NCBI GenBank assembly: GCA_031279015.1
Contig: JAITJI010000064.1
Coordinates: 1-43,446, forward strand
DNA from: Spirochaetaceae bacterium
Lineage (GTDB): Bacteria > Spirochaetota > Spirochaetia > Treponematales > Breznakiellaceae
DNA length: 43,446 bases
Direction of reading: 5' to 3'
This document shows, piece after piece, positions 17,136-26,306 of the stretch. Under the pieces are notes generated by a model. The model had not been told where the DNA came from, did no database searches, and saw only the letters and a program-made list of their open reading frames with translations. A program made the position numbers and the translations under genes. The first letter of the stretch is position 1. Every line of letters starts with the position of its first letter.

Positions 17136-18584
17136 ATGTTTCCAAGTCTAGCAGAACCTTACCGGATATTCTATACTGATTCACCTGTGAAGACACCACT
17201 CTTGGGAGATCGTCATTTCTACCGTCATACCCTGACTCTTGGATTACCCGTTGCGTTACAGCATCTCCTGACCACCTCCGCCGGTTTTGTTGATACCATC
17301 ATGATCGGCAGCCAGGGGGAATTGGCGGTGGCGGCGGTCGGTATCTGCTCCCAGTACACCATGCTTTTGTTCTCCGCCTACTTCGGCTTCTGTAACGGCG
17401 GGACGATCTTTATCGCCCAGTACTGGGGGGCAAAAAACGAGCGGGGTATCTGCAGCTCCTACGGACTCATGTTAAGCTGTATGATGGCTGTCGGCCTTCT
17501 GTTCGGCTCTGCTGCGGTCTTTGCCCCGGAATTTATTTTGGGCATATACACCGATAAGGAAAACATCCGGCAGGCAGGCATTCCCTATCTGCGGATAGTC
17601 GGATTCAGCTATCCCCTGCAGGTCTTTTCCATGGCCATAGGTTCCCTGCTCCGATCCGTTGAACGGGTCAAGACTCCCCTTTTTGCTTCCGTACTATCCC
17701 TGTTCTCCAACACCTTTTTGAACTGGGTGCTGATATTCGGCCGATTCGGGTTTCCCTGCCTGGGAGTCTCCGGAGCTGCGATAGCAACGGTGTGCGCGGC
17801 TTTGATCAATGTGCTGGTTCTGTACCTCTGGTGTTTTCGGGACCGGACATCCTTTGTGCTGCGGATCAGGGATCACTACCGCTGGCACCGGAATTTCCTG
17901 GGACAGTTTTTTTCAAAGAACCTGTTTATCGTGGGGAATGAAGTTTTCTACGGTCTTGGACAGATGCTGATCAACATCGTCATCGGACGGCAGATCGAAT
18001 CCGGCATCGCGGCCATTGCGGTCTTCCGGGTCATTGAGGGTATCATATTTACCTTCTTTAACGGCCTCGCAAATGCCAGCGCCGTTATGGTGGGAAAAAA
18101 AATCGGCGCCGGAGAACACCTTGACGGCTACCGGTACGCAAAACGGTTTATTGTCCTGAGTCCGGCGCTGACGCTGTTGATATGCGTACTGATCCTGCCG
18201 GTACGGGGATCCCTTTTAAGTCTCTTTGGCCTTGGAGATGCGGCCCGCCGCTATGCCATGGGCATGCTGCTGATCTATACGATTACCGGGACTATCCGAT
18301 CCTGCAACTACATGAACAACAATATTTTCAGGGCCGGGGGAGAATCCGTGTTCGGAACGGTGATAGAACTGGGCGGGCTTTTTTTTATCAGCGTACCCGC
18401 AGTAGCCCTGACCGGCATGGTACTGCACTTGCCTTTCCTGATTGTCTTTACGATGCTCTACCTGGATGAATTCATACGGCTGGGCATCATTGTATGGTAC
18501 ATGAATTCGGGAAAATGGATTAAGCCCGTAACCGAAGAGGGCCGCAAAACCCTCGGCGCCTTCCGCAGCCGCCGGCAGGACTGA
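17136..18584 (+). CDS. MATE-family multidrug/metabolite exporter
   Basis: This 482-residue protein has about twelve hydrophobic segments in two related halves, typical of MATE cation-coupled exporters. The N-terminal LTLGLPVALQHLLTTSAGFVD and the QYWGAKNE loop match the family. The start is uncertain. TTG at 17127 would overlap the divergent birA; ATG at 17136 is used here; GTG at 17187 gives the N-terminus expected for the family (VKTPLLGDRHFYRHTL) but has no ribosome binding site. The intergenic space with birA is nearly zero, so the promoters must overlap the coding ends. Substrates are unknown. Confidence 0.9.
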   Translation: MFPSLAEPYRIFYTDSPVKTPLLGDRHFYRHTLTLGLPVALQHLLTTSAGFVDTIMIGSQGELAVAAVGICSQYTMLLFSAYFGFCNGGTIFIAQYWGAKNERGICSSYGLMLSCMMAVGLLFGSAAVFAPEFILGIYTDKENIRQAGIPYLRIVGFSYPLQVFSMAIGSLLRSVERVKTPLFASVLSLFSNTFLNWVLIFGRFGFPCLGVSGAAIATVCAALINVLVLYLWCFRDRTSFVLRIRDHYRWHRNFLGQFFSKNLFIVGNEVFYGLGQMLINIVIGRQIESGIAAIAVFRVIEGIIFTFFNGLANASAVMVGKKIGAGEHLDGYRYAKRFIVLSPALTLLICVLILPVRGSLLSLFGLGDAARRYAMGMLLIYTITGTIRSCNYMNNNIFRAGGESVFGTVIELGGLFFISVPAVALTGMVLHLPFLIVFTMLYLDEFIRLGIIVWYMNSGKWIKPVTEEGRKTLGAFRSRRQD

Positions 18585-18588
18585 GGGT

Positions 18589-18618
18589 AAAGTCCCGCCT
18601 GCTGTGCGGCGGGACTTT
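18589..18618. terminator. Bidirectional terminator between the MATE and GH3 genes
   Basis: AAAGTCCCGCC (18589-18599) and GGCGGGACTTT (18608-18618) form a perfect 11-bp stem with an 8-base loop, between two convergent genes. Each strand ends in TTT. The T tracts are short, so this is a stem-driven terminator that could serve both sides. Confidence 0.65.
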
Positions 18619-18644
18619 CATCACCGCTTTCTCTCCGGCTTCTT

Positions 18645-21056
18645 TCAGGATCCGTTCAGTGCGGCCAGGACCTGGGCTGCCTGATCAGGGGTAAGCTGTC
18701 CCTGGCTCATCATCGTCAGTCCCCTCAGGGGCATATCCTCAAGCATGGCCTCAAACATTCTTGACAGGGACTCATCCCCTGGGGCGCTGAAGGCATGCCT
18801 GATGCCCTCCAGCATGGAATCCCGAAAGGCCTTGCCCGCGGGGTGACCCCCAATGTCGTTCAGCGTGCTGTTGATCGTATAGGGTTCATCCGGCAGCCGG
18901 CGATCCGGGGGAAGGGGTCCGCCGTAGAGGGCCTCAAAATCAGCATCGGGAACATCCGGGGGTATCTTCAGTTCCCCCGATGCCAGGCGGTAATAAGCGG
19001 GAGCCTTTTCCGCAAGGAAACCGAGCTGCTCTTCCCTGCCATCCCCGGCAACAGTAACGCTGCCCTGGAGGCGTATATCCCGGCCTGAAGCGGCGGCCAT
19101 GATCCGGTAGACGCCGCCTTCCACCGCCCAGGAGGCCGCAGGGACGTTGTAGTAGGAAAAACTCCGGGTGTCCAGGGTAAACGACAGGGTTCCTGTTTCC
19201 CCGGGCTCAAGGTATATCTTTTCAAAACCCGCCAGTTCTTTTTCGGCCCGGAAGATCCGGGATGTTTCAATGCCCAGGTAGAGCAGCACAATCTCTGCGC
19301 CCCCGCAGGACCCGGTGTTCCGTACATCAAGGGAAACGGAGAGAACTTCACCAGGTTTCCACTGGGGCGCGCTGATCCGTAAATTACGATACTCAAAGGT
19401 GGTATAGGAGAGTCCGAATCCAAAAGGATAGGCCGGGGCCACTTTGGCGGTATCGTAGTAACGGTAACCGGTAAAAATACTCTCCCGGTATTCCACCGTT
19501 TTTGAGGTCCCGGGAAAGCGGGGAAAACTCGGGTTGTCCTCCGCCCGCAGGGGGAAGGTTTCGGCGAGTTTGCCCGAAGGAGAAAACCTGCCCAGGAGCA
19601 GATCGGCGCAGGCGCTGCCCCCGGCCTGTCCCCCCAGGTAGGCCAGGAGGATACCCTTGACCCTGCCGGCCCAAGGCAGTTCAACCGGGGCGCCGCATTG
19701 CAGTATCACTACCGTATTGGAATTTGCCGCCGTCACAGCTTCAATAAGCCGGGTATGACTCTCCGGCATGGCGAGGGAATTCCGGTCAAAACCTTCGCTT
19801 TCATAGTCATCGGGGAGCCCTGCAAAGAGGAGGACCAGATCCTTGCCCCGGGCCATGTCCACGGCCTCTCCGATCAGCTTCGGGTCCGGCGGGCTTCCGG
19901 GTTCAAGGGAATAGCCCGGGGCGTATTCAAAATCCAAGCCCCCTTCCCGAAGGGCGTCATGGGCATTATCCAGACTGGCCGGGTTGATCCTGCTGCTCCC
20001 CGCCCCCTGGTACCGGGGCTGTTTGGCAAAGGCCCCGATAAGGGCGGCCCGGACGCCGGATGCAACCGGAAGAATCCCGTCGTTTTTCAGGAGCACCGCC
20101 GATTCGCGGGCCGCCCGGCGGGCCAGGGCATGGTGAGCCGTCGCATCAAAACTACGGACCGAACCTTCCGCAGCCCCCTGCCGCTCCCGGGCCTTCAGAA
20201 TAAGATCCGTCACCCGTTCCGCGGCCCTGTCCAAAACACCTTCATCCAGAAGGCCCTTTTTAACGGCCTCCAGGATCTTCGCATCATTGACGCCCCCCGA
20301 TCCGGGCATTTCCAGATCAAGGCCGGCCTCCAGGCCCAAAACCCGGTCATTGGTGGCGCCCCAATCGGTCATGACGAGTCCCTCAAAACCCCACTCATCC
20401 CGGAGTATGCTGGTGAGGAGTTTTTTATTTTCACTGGCGTAGACCCCGTTCACCCGGTTGTAAGAACACATGAGGGTCCAGGGCTTGGCCTGCTTCACGG
20501 CCCGTTCAAACCCGGCCAGGTAGATCTCCCGCAGGGCCCGTTCATCGATGACCGCATTAACCACCATACGGCAGGTTTCCTGGTTGTTCGCTGCGTAGTG
20601 TTTCAGGCTGGTTCCCACCCCCTGGCTCTGCACCCCCTTGATAAGGGCCGCCGCCATCTCCCCGCTGAGCAGGGGGTCTTCACTGAAATATTCAAAATTA
20701 CGTCCGCAGAAGGGGCTCCGCTTGATGTTCGCTCCGGGCCCCAGGATCACCGCCACCTCTTCCGCCAGGCATTCCTCCCCTATGGCCCTGCCAATCTCCT
20801 CCAGCAGCTTCCGGTCAAAACTACAGGCGCTGGCCGCCGCAGTGGGAAAACAGGTGGCGGGGACACTCTGGTTGATCCCCAGATGATCGGCCGCTGCCGC
20901 CTGCTTCCGCAGTCCGTGGGGCCCATCGGTTACCATGATAGGCTCCAGCCCCAGCCGGGGTATCCCCTTGAGAAACCAGAAGTCCCGGCCTGAACATAGG
21001 GAGGCCTTCTCCTCCAACGTCATCTCCGCCACCAGATCTTTCGCTCTTTTACCCAT
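18645..21056 (-). CDS. Glycoside hydrolase family 3 beta-glucosidase-like enzyme
   Basis: This is an 803-residue retaining glycosidase. The N-terminal barrel (about 1-300) holds the GH3 nucleophile region GLVMTDWGA near 224-232, KHYAANNQE near 155-163 and the RSPFCGRNFEYFSEDP segment near 112-127. The second domain (about 320-560) is the alpha/beta sandwich, and about 590-665 is the fibronectin-III-like domain typical of GH3 beta-glucosidases. There is no signal peptide, so it is probably cytoplasmic, acting on imported oligosaccharides. GGAGGG precedes the ATG. It follows argD by 49 bases on the same strand with no obvious terminator, so it may be read through from the arginine operon. Activity on glucosides rather than xylosides is not proven. 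Confidence 0.93.
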   Translation of the reverse strand: MGKRAKDLVAEMTLEEKASLCSGRDFWFLKGIPRLGLEPIMVTDGPHGLRKQAAAADHLGINQSVPATCFPTAAASACSFDRKLLEEIGRAIGEECLAEEVAVILGPGANIKRSPFCGRNFEYFSEDPLLSGEMAAALIKGVQSQGVGTSLKHYAANNQETCRMVVNAVIDERALREIYLAGFERAVKQAKPWTLMCSYNRVNGVYASENKKLLTSILRDEWGFEGLVMTDWGATNDRVLGLEAGLDLEMPGSGGVNDAKILEAVKKGLLDEGVLDRAAERVTDLILKARERQGAAEGSVRSFDATAHHALARRAARESAVLLKNDGILPVASGVRAALIGAFAKQPRYQGAGSSRINPASLDNAHDALREGGLDFEYAPGYSLEPGSPPDPKLIGEAVDMARGKDLVLLFAGLPDDYESEGFDRNSLAMPESHTRLIEAVTAANSNTVVILQCGAPVELPWAGRVKGILLAYLGGQAGGSACADLLLGRFSPSGKLAETFPLRAEDNPSFPRFPGTSKTVEYRESIFTGYRYYDTAKVAPAYPFGFGLSYTTFEYRNLRISAPQWKPGEVLSVSLDVRNTGSCGGAEIVLLYLGIETSRIFRAEKELAGFEKIYLEPGETGTLSFTLDTRSFSYYNVPAASWAVEGGVYRIMAAASGRDIRLQGSVTVAGDGREEQLGFLAEKAPAYYRLASGELKIPPDVPDADFEALYGGPLPPDRRLPDEPYTINSTLNDIGGHPAGKAFRDSMLEGIRHAFSAPGDESLSRMFEAMLEDMPLRGLTMMSQGQLTPDQAAQVLAALNGS

Positions 21057-21105
21057 GATACCCTCCGTTTCTATATGTTTGACCGCCGGAATTATTCACG
21101 GCAGA

Positions 21106-22275
21106 TTAGAACCTGTCCAGCACCCTCCTGAGAATCTCCAGCCCCAAATCGATCTCACCGTCACTGATGGTATAGGGGGGAAGGAACCGCAGGGTCTTTG
21201 GCCCTGCGGAGAGGAGGAGGAGCCCCTCTTCCAGGGCGGCCTCCAACACCGGCCATGCCTCAGCGTCTATATCCACCCCGATCATGAGCCCCCGGCCCCG
21301 GATAGCCCCTACCCGGGGATGGTTCCAGTCCCGGATGACGGCGCGGATCCGCTCCCCCTTCCGGAAGATCCCGGCGAGGAAGTCCGGGGTGTTTACCGTG
21401 TCCAAAACCACAAGGCCCGCCGCGGCGGCCAGGGGATTCCCCCCAAAGGTACTGCCGTGGTCCCCGGACTGCAGCACCCCGGCGGCCTTTTCCCCCGCTA
21501 AAACCGCCCCGGCGGGGACCCCGCCGGCCATCCCCTTGGCCAGGGTGACCACATCGGGCCGCAGTTTATACGCCTCACAGGCAAGGAAGGTTCCGGTCCG
21601 GCCTATTCCGCACTGGATCTCATCAAACATGAGGAGGATATCCCGCTCGGCGCAGAATTTTGCCGCCACCTCCAGGTAAGCCGCATCCTGAGGGATGATT
21701 CCGCTTTCACCCTGGATAGCCTCCACAAGGAAGCCCGCAACGCTTTTCTCGTCCAGGGTCCGGTCCAGGGCGGCTATGTCCCGGGGGGGCACAAAAAGGA
21801 AACCCTCGGTAAAGGGGCCAAAGTCCACGTGAAACTTCTCCTGCCCCGTAGCCGAAAGGGTGGTGATGGTCCTTCCATGAAAACTCCCCTCAAGGGTTAC
21901 AATGGTATGCCGGCCGGGACCGTATTTTTTCAGAGAATACTTCCGGGCGATCTTGCAGGCCCCCTCGTTGGCCTCCGCACCGGAGTTGCACAGAAAGAGC
22001 TTCTCCATCCCCGCCCCGGCGCAGGCGGCTACGAGCTTTTCCGCAAAGGCCATGGACACATCGCTCTGATAGTAGTTGCACACATGGTTGAACCGCGCAG
22101 CCTGATCCGCAATAGCCTTTACCAGGGGAGGATAACCATGACCAAGACAATTCACCGCAATGCCGGAACCGAAGTCCAGATACCTCTTCCCCCGGGCATC
22201 CTTGAGCCAGGACCCTTCCCCTTCGGTAAAAACCACCGGCAGCCGGTGGTAGGTATTCATAAACACATCACTCAT
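21106..22275 (-). CDS. argD: Acetylornithine aminotransferase
   Basis: This PLP enzyme converts N-acetylglutamate semialdehyde to N-acetylornithine. It is 389 residues from ATG 22275. Visible class III aminotransferase signatures are the GSGIAVNCLGHGYP segment, FHGRT, the FDEIQCGIGRTG stretch that contacts PLP, and the Schiff-base Lys in TLAKGMAGG. The frame is open to an ATG at 22293, but the ATG at 22275 has AAGGGGCGG upstream and overlaps the argB stop by eight bases. Fourth gene of argC-argJ-argB-argD. Confidence 0.95.
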   Translation of the reverse strand: MSDVFMNTYHRLPVVFTEGEGSWLKDARGKRYLDFGSGIAVNCLGHGYPPLVKAIADQAARFNHVCNYYQSDVSMAFAEKLVAACAGAGMEKLFLCNSGAEANEGACKIARKYSLKKYGPGRHTIVTLEGSFHGRTITTLSATGQEKFHVDFGPFTEGFLFVPPRDIAALDRTLDEKSVAGFLVEAIQGESGIIPQDAAYLEVAAKFCAERDILLMFDEIQCGIGRTGTFLACEAYKLRPDVVTLAKGMAGGVPAGAVLAGEKAAGVLQSGDHGSTFGGNPLAAAAGLVVLDTVNTPDFLAGIFRKGERIRAVIRDWNHPRVGAIRGRGLMIGVDIDAEAWPVLEAALEEGLLLLSAGPKTLRFLPPYTISDGEIDLGLEILRRVLDRF

Positions 22276-23185
22276 ATCCGCCCCTTCCCTCATCCTTCAC
22301 CATCATCGTCCCAATTCCCGTATCGGTAAAAAGCTCCGTCAGCAGGGCATGGGGTTGACGACCATCGATGATGTGGGCCTTCTCCACACCGCCGTCAATA
22401 GCCCGGATGCAACATTCTACCTTGGGGATCATCCCTTTGCTTACCACCCCCTCCCGGATCAGCCCCTCCGCTTCGGATCGGGAGAGGGTTCGGATGAGGG
22501 CGCCGGCATCCTCCGGGTCCCGCAGGATACCCCGGACATCGGTCATGAGGAGCAATTTTTCCGCCCCCAGGGCAATGGCAATATGCGCAGCGGCGGTATC
22601 GGCGTTTATGTTAAGAGAAAGACCCGCCTCCTCTCCCACCCCCAGGGCAACCGATGAAACCACCGGGATGGCCTCCGAATCGAGGATGATGTCCAGGACC
22701 CGGGTATTCACCGACTCAATCTCCCCCACAAGCCCCAGATCTTCCCCCTCCATCCTGAGCCGCCGGGCCCGGAACAGTCCGCCGTCGATGCCGCAGAGCC
22801 CGATTGCCCGGCCGCCGGCCTCCCCGATGAGGGCGGTAATATCCTTGTTTACCTTGCCGCAGAGAACCATCTGCACAATCTCCATGGTCTCCTGATCGGT
22901 GTAGCGGAGGCCCCGGACAAAACGGCTTTTCTTCCCCACCGCACGGAGCATAGCCTCGATCTCCGGCCCGCCGCCATGGACCAGCACGGTCCGAATCCCC
23001 ATACAGGTCATGAAGACCACATCCCGAATCACCGCAGCCTTGAGATCGGCGTTTATCATGGCGTTTCCGCCGTACTTCACCACCACCGTCTTACCCCGGT
23101 AACGCTGAATGCAGGGGAGGGCGCTGATGAGGACTTCTTCAGGACTGCCGGATCGTCCGCCTCTTGCAGCACCAATGTCCTTCAT
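22268..23185 (-). CDS. argB: Acetylglutamate kinase
   Basis: The enzyme phosphorylates N-acetylglutamate, usually the feedback-controlled step of arginine synthesis. The 305-residue protein has the family motifs VVKYGGNAM near 34-42, LVHGGGPEI near 66-74, and the amino acid kinase segment NINADTAAAHIA near 188-199. The N-terminus before the kinase core is about 30 residues; an N-terminal helix of this kind is found in arginine-sensitive hexameric enzymes, but sensitivity is inference. The frame is open to 23236, but AAGGAAGGA directly before the ATG at 23185 fixes the start, 31 bases after argJ. Confidence 0.94.
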   Translation of the reverse strand: MKDIGAARGGRSGSPEEVLISALPCIQRYRGKTVVVKYGGNAMINADLKAAVIRDVVFMTCMGIRTVLVHGGGPEIEAMLRAVGKKSRFVRGLRYTDQETMEIVQMVLCGKVNKDITALIGEAGGRAIGLCGIDGGLFRARRLRMEGEDLGLVGEIESVNTRVLDIILDSEAIPVVSSVALGVGEEAGLSLNINADTAAAHIAIALGAEKLLLMTDVRGILRDPEDAGALIRTLSRSEAEGLIREGVVSKGMIPKVECCIRAIDGGVEKAHIIDGRQPHALLTELFTDTGIGTMMVKDEGRGGYE

Positions 23186-23216
23186 ACTTCCTTCCTTATT
23201 AAAATAACCGGCCCGC

Positions 23217-24458
23217 TCAGGTCCGGTAATCCCCATTTATCTTAACATAATCGTAGCTCAGGTCACAGCCCCAGGCGCTGGCGCTGCCCGGACCGGGGGA
23301 CCCGCCACCGGCCGGACGGAGATCAACCCGGATGCGGATCTCCTCTTCCGAAAGGACCCGTTTCGCCTCCTCCTCGGAGAAAGGAAGCGCCCTGCCCCCC
23401 CGGCAGACCGGTACCGAACCGGCGGAACTTTCAAAGCGGACATCCACCCCCGCAGGATCGAAGGGGACTCCGGCGTATCCCAGGGCGCAGAGGACCCGGC
23501 CCCAGTTGGCGTCGGCGCCGAAACAGGCGGCTTTAACCAGGCTGGAGGCGGCCACGGAGCGGGCAAGGACCGCGGCGGTTTCCTCGTCCGCCGTACCGGT
23601 AACGATAACGGTGATGAGCCGGGAAGCCCCCTCTCCATCCCGGGCCATGGCCCGGGCCAGTTTGACACAGAGTTCCTCCAGGGCCGCCGCAAAGGCCTCA
23701 CCGGCCTCTCCTTCGGTGTCAATGGGGGTGTTTCCCGCGGCGCCATTGGCCAGGATGAGGATCGTGTCGTTGGTGGAGGTATCCCTGTCTACGGTGACCC
23801 GGTTGAAGGACCGGGCCACCGCCCGGCGCAGGGCCCGATCCAGGATATCCTGGCGAATGACGGCATCGGTGGTGATAAAGCCAAGCATGGTGGCCATGTT
23901 GGGGTGGATCATCCCCGAACCTTTGACCATCCCCCCCATACGCACGGGGACCCCGCCGATACTGATCTCCAGGGCGCCGTCCTTTTTCCGGGTATCGGTG
24001 GTCATGACGGCTTCCAGGGCGGCTTCGTGCCCCTCACCGTCGGCCCTGAGGGAAGCCCCCAGGGAAGCCATACCCGCCTCGATGACCCCGATTGGCAGGG
24101 GGACACCGATAACCCCGGTAGAGGCCACCGCCACCTCCTCCGCCTGTATGCCAAGGAAATCCGCGGCCAGGGCAGCCATACGCCGGGCTGCGGCTATCCC
24201 CGCCTCACCGGTACAGGCGTTGGCATTCCCCGAATTAGCGATCACCGCCCGGCAGGTCCCCCCGGCCAGATGCTCCCGGGTAACGAGGACGCTGGCGGCC
24301 TTGACCTGGTTGGTGGTAAAGAGCCCCGCTGCAACACAGGGCCGATCCGAACAGATCAGGGCCAGATCCCGTTTCTTTGATGATCCCTTGATACCGCAAC
24401 GGACACCCCCCGCCCGGAACCCCCTGGGGGCGCAGACTCCGCCCCGCAACTCCTTCAT
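23217..24458 (-). CDS. argJ: Glutamate N-acetyltransferase / amino-acid acetyltransferase ArgJ
   Basis: ArgJ recycles the acetyl group from N-acetylornithine to glutamate. The 413-residue precursor cleaves itself before the conserved Thr in NMATMLGF (Thr190), which then acts as nucleophile. Also visible are CGIKGSSKKRDLALI at the N-terminus and NSGNANACTGEAG near 75-87. Whether it is bifunctional (also using acetyl-CoA) cannot be read from sequence. No argA-like gene is in the window. It is preceded by argC and followed by argB. Confidence 0.95.
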   Translation of the reverse strand: MKELRGGVCAPRGFRAGGVRCGIKGSSKKRDLALICSDRPCVAAGLFTTNQVKAASVLVTREHLAGGTCRAVIANSGNANACTGEAGIAAARRMAALAADFLGIQAEEVAVASTGVIGVPLPIGVIEAGMASLGASLRADGEGHEAALEAVMTTDTRKKDGALEISIGGVPVRMGGMVKGSGMIHPNMATMLGFITTDAVIRQDILDRALRRAVARSFNRVTVDRDTSTNDTILILANGAAGNTPIDTEGEAGEAFAAALEELCVKLARAMARDGEGASRLITVIVTGTADEETAAVLARSVAASSLVKAACFGADANWGRVLCALGYAGVPFDPAGVDVRFESSAGSVPVCRGGRALPFSEEEAKRVLSEEEIRIRVDLRPAGGGSPGPGSASAWGCDLSYDYVKINGDYRT

Positions 24459-24491
24459 ACCGGAACTCTCCCTTAAAAATCAGCGTACCCG

Positions 24492-25610
24492 CTAAAAACT
24501 TGCGGGAATGGCGGTCAGACCCGCCCTTTCATCAAAACCAAAAATGATGTTCATATTCTGAACAGCCTGGCCCGCCGCTCCCTTGACCATGTTGTCGATG
24601 GCGGTGGCCAGAATGAGGGTGGATCCCCCGGGATCGAGATGGATCGAGATATCACAGAAGTTGGAGAGCCGTACCCTGCCTGATGCGGCCACAGTCCCCG
24701 GGGGAAGAACCCGTACAAAGGGTTCCTCCCGGTAAAAAGCGGCGTAGAGTTCCCGGATCTCCCGGACCTTTTCCGCAATTTCCCCCCCGGGAAACCGGAC
24801 CGGACCGCCCTTCCCGCCGGGCAAGGCCAGGGGTTCCCGGAGGGGCAGGTAGATGGTGCTGAGGATCCCCCGGTTCATAGGGGCCAGATGGGAGGTAAAG
24901 ATGAGGGACGGCGCCGCTTCTCCCCCAACTGCGGCCATGGCGATCATGTTCCTCCGGATCTCCGGGGTATGCCGGTGGGAACCCACCTTATAGGGGGTCA
25001 GAGAATCGGCGCACTCCGGGTAGTGAAAGGCCGGACTCGGGTCCCGGCCGCCCCCGGTTACCCCGGAAGCGGAGTCCACAATGACGGTCCCCGGCCCGGC
25101 CAGACCCCGGGCCAGGGCGGGGAACAGCCCCAGGGAGGCGCCGGTGGGATAACAGCCGGGGTTCCCCACGATAACCGGCCCATCGGCGGCAAGGGCCTTG
25201 AGTCTCCCCCGGTTTAATTCCGGGAGACCATAAACCGACCGGCGCCGCAGTTCAGGATACTCATAGGGTTTACCGTACCAGGCGCTGAAGGTCTCCTCAT
25301 CATCGCCAAAGCGGAAATCCGCCGACAGATCGATGCAGGAGATACCCCGTTCCAACGCGGCCCTGGCGTAGGTCTCCCCAACTCCATGGGGCAGGGCCAG
25401 GAATACCACATCGGAAGCGGCAATCACCCTTTCGGGACTCTCCAGGGTAACCGGCATATATCCAAAGAAGTTGGGGTAGACGCTTTCAAAGGAATCTCCC
25501 TGGCGACTCACCGAGGCCAGGGCCAGCTTGCCGGCCCCGGGGTGTCCTGCCAGAATCCGGACCAGTTCCGCCCCGGCATAACCAGTGGCGCCGATAATAC
25601 CCACTATCAT
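24492..25610 (-). CDS. argC: N-acetyl-gamma-glutamyl-phosphate reductase
   Basis: The enzyme reduces N-acetylglutamyl phosphate with NADPH. The protein has 372 residues, a little longer than many ArgC proteins. GATGYAGAELVR (7-18) is the NADP-binding start, and the catalytic Cys153 lies in VGNPGCYPT. GGAGGG precedes the ATG. It is the first gene of the arginine operon, behind a promoter overlapped by an ARG-box-like palindrome at 25796-25811. The roughly 185-base leader contains several hairpins. Confidence 0.95.
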   Translation of the reverse strand: MIVGIIGATGYAGAELVRILAGHPGAGKLALASVSRQGDSFESVYPNFFGYMPVTLESPERVIAASDVVFLALPHGVGETYARAALERGISCIDLSADFRFGDDEETFSAWYGKPYEYPELRRRSVYGLPELNRGRLKALAADGPVIVGNPGCYPTGASLGLFPALARGLAGPGTVIVDSASGVTGGGRDPSPAFHYPECADSLTPYKVGSHRHTPEIRRNMIAMAAVGGEAAPSLIFTSHLAPMNRGILSTIYLPLREPLALPGGKGGPVRFPGGEIAEKVREIRELYAAFYREEPFVRVLPPGTVAASGRVRLSNFCDISIHLDPGGSTLILATAIDNMVKGAAGQAVQNMNIIFGFDERAGLTAIPASF

Positions 25611-25619
25611 CCGCTCAAC

Positions 25620-25795
25620 CCTCCTCAGGAGACGATCCCGAAACCTGCGCTCTTAAACGGCCCATACATAAGACGGTTCCAAAATCTGACATTTTGAAAC
25701 TGCCCCATAGTACCGGAAAATAGCCTGGGGCATTGAAAAACGGCAGGGAAATAGAACCCCGGAAGGCTCCGGAGATCCTTCAAGTCCCGAAAATT
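25620..25795 (-). other. argC mRNA leader with three hairpins
   Basis: The predicted leader forms CCGGA/TCCGG near 25763-25776, TGCCCCA/TGGGGCA near 25704-25735, and a stem of about nine pairs with one G-U around CAAAAT/ATTTTG near 25677-25700. None is followed by a T run, and no Arg-rich leader peptide with a ribosome binding site is present. Its role, if any, is unknown. Confidence 0.3.
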
Positions 25796-25830
25796 ATGTA
25801 TAAATATACATAGAAAAAGGGACTTGTCAA
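25796..25830 (-). promoter_or_regulatory. argC promoter with overlapping ARG-box-like operator
   Basis: On the minus strand, TTGACA (25830-25825), 16 bases and TATATT (25808-25803) form a strong sigma-70 promoter. The -10 lies inside ATGTATA-AA-TATACAT (25796-25811), a perfect 7-bp inverted repeat. ArgR operators are AT-rich palindromes of about this size, so binding here would block the promoter. A diverged copy, GAATATTTATACATTC, lies at 25873-25888, about 77 bases upstream, compatible with hexameric ArgR looping. Identity of the regulator is inference. Confidence 0.6.
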
Positions 25831-25916
25831 TATGAATTCCCTGAACGGCTTGACTTAACGGAGAATATTTCCGAATATTTATACATTCCATATTATAATG
25901 GAAAAGGCAGGCGACT

Positions 25917-26294
25917 ATGATACAAACAGCGGAATGGGAACGGCAGAATCCGGACGAAATCCCAAACTCCTTTACCCGTGAAGAGGCCAATGCATTTCAT
26001 GGTGAAAAAATTTACTGCGCCAACTGCATCCACTGCAAACTTGTCCCTGCAAATCCAAAGGACAGCCGCGGTTATATGCTCCGGATCCGCTGTGCCGCAG
26101 GTAAATGGAAAAAGAAGCTCGGTACGGAAAAATTTTACAAATACTACACCATAACCAGGCGGTATCTTGACTCCTGCGACGCGTATGAGGAGATGGGGGA
26201 CACCAGGGAATTTATCCGGGATCTCAGGAGATCACTGCTCAATGAAGAGGCCCGGCAGCCTCCGGTGCCTATGGGAACAGAGGAACTTATATAG
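25917..26294 (+). CDS. Conserved-type hypothetical protein with Cys cluster
   Basis: This 125-residue protein is soluble and has a clustered Cys motif, CANCIHC (34-40), with further Cys at 59 and 87, suggesting a zinc or other metal site. The rest is charged and probably helical (about 70-115). A TATAAT at 25894-25899 lies just upstream, but the spacing to the ATG is too short for a normal leader; a promoter from TTGACT at 25850 is an alternative. The second ARG-box-like element sits in this upstream region, so it may share regulation with argC. I do not recognise the family. Confidence 0.72.
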   Translation: MIQTAEWERQNPDEIPNSFTREEANAFHGEKIYCANCIHCKLVPANPKDSRGYMLRIRCAAGKWKKKLGTEKFYKYYTITRRYLDSCDAYEEMGDTREFIRDLRRSLLNEEARQPPVPMGTEELI

Positions 26295-26306
26295 TATACT
26301 GTATAC

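Noticed and set aside
19698-20993. 431-codon plus-strand frame opposite the GH3 gene
   Set aside because: Antisense shadow of a clear GH3 gene in high-GC sequence; its translation is rich in Gly, Pro and Arg without motifs.
23332-24495. 387-codon plus-strand frame opposite argJ
   Set aside because: Antisense shadow: Ala/Arg/Ser-rich, no motifs, fully opposite a confident argJ.
25625-25796. Arginine leader peptide and attenuator before argC
   Set aside because: The leader has hairpins but no T run, and the possible short frames have no ribosome binding site and only scattered Arg codons.
26295-26306. GTATACTGTATAC palindrome as an operator of the TPR lipoprotein gene
   Set aside because: It is short, overlaps the previous stop and the start codon, and no -35 is present; not enough to call.
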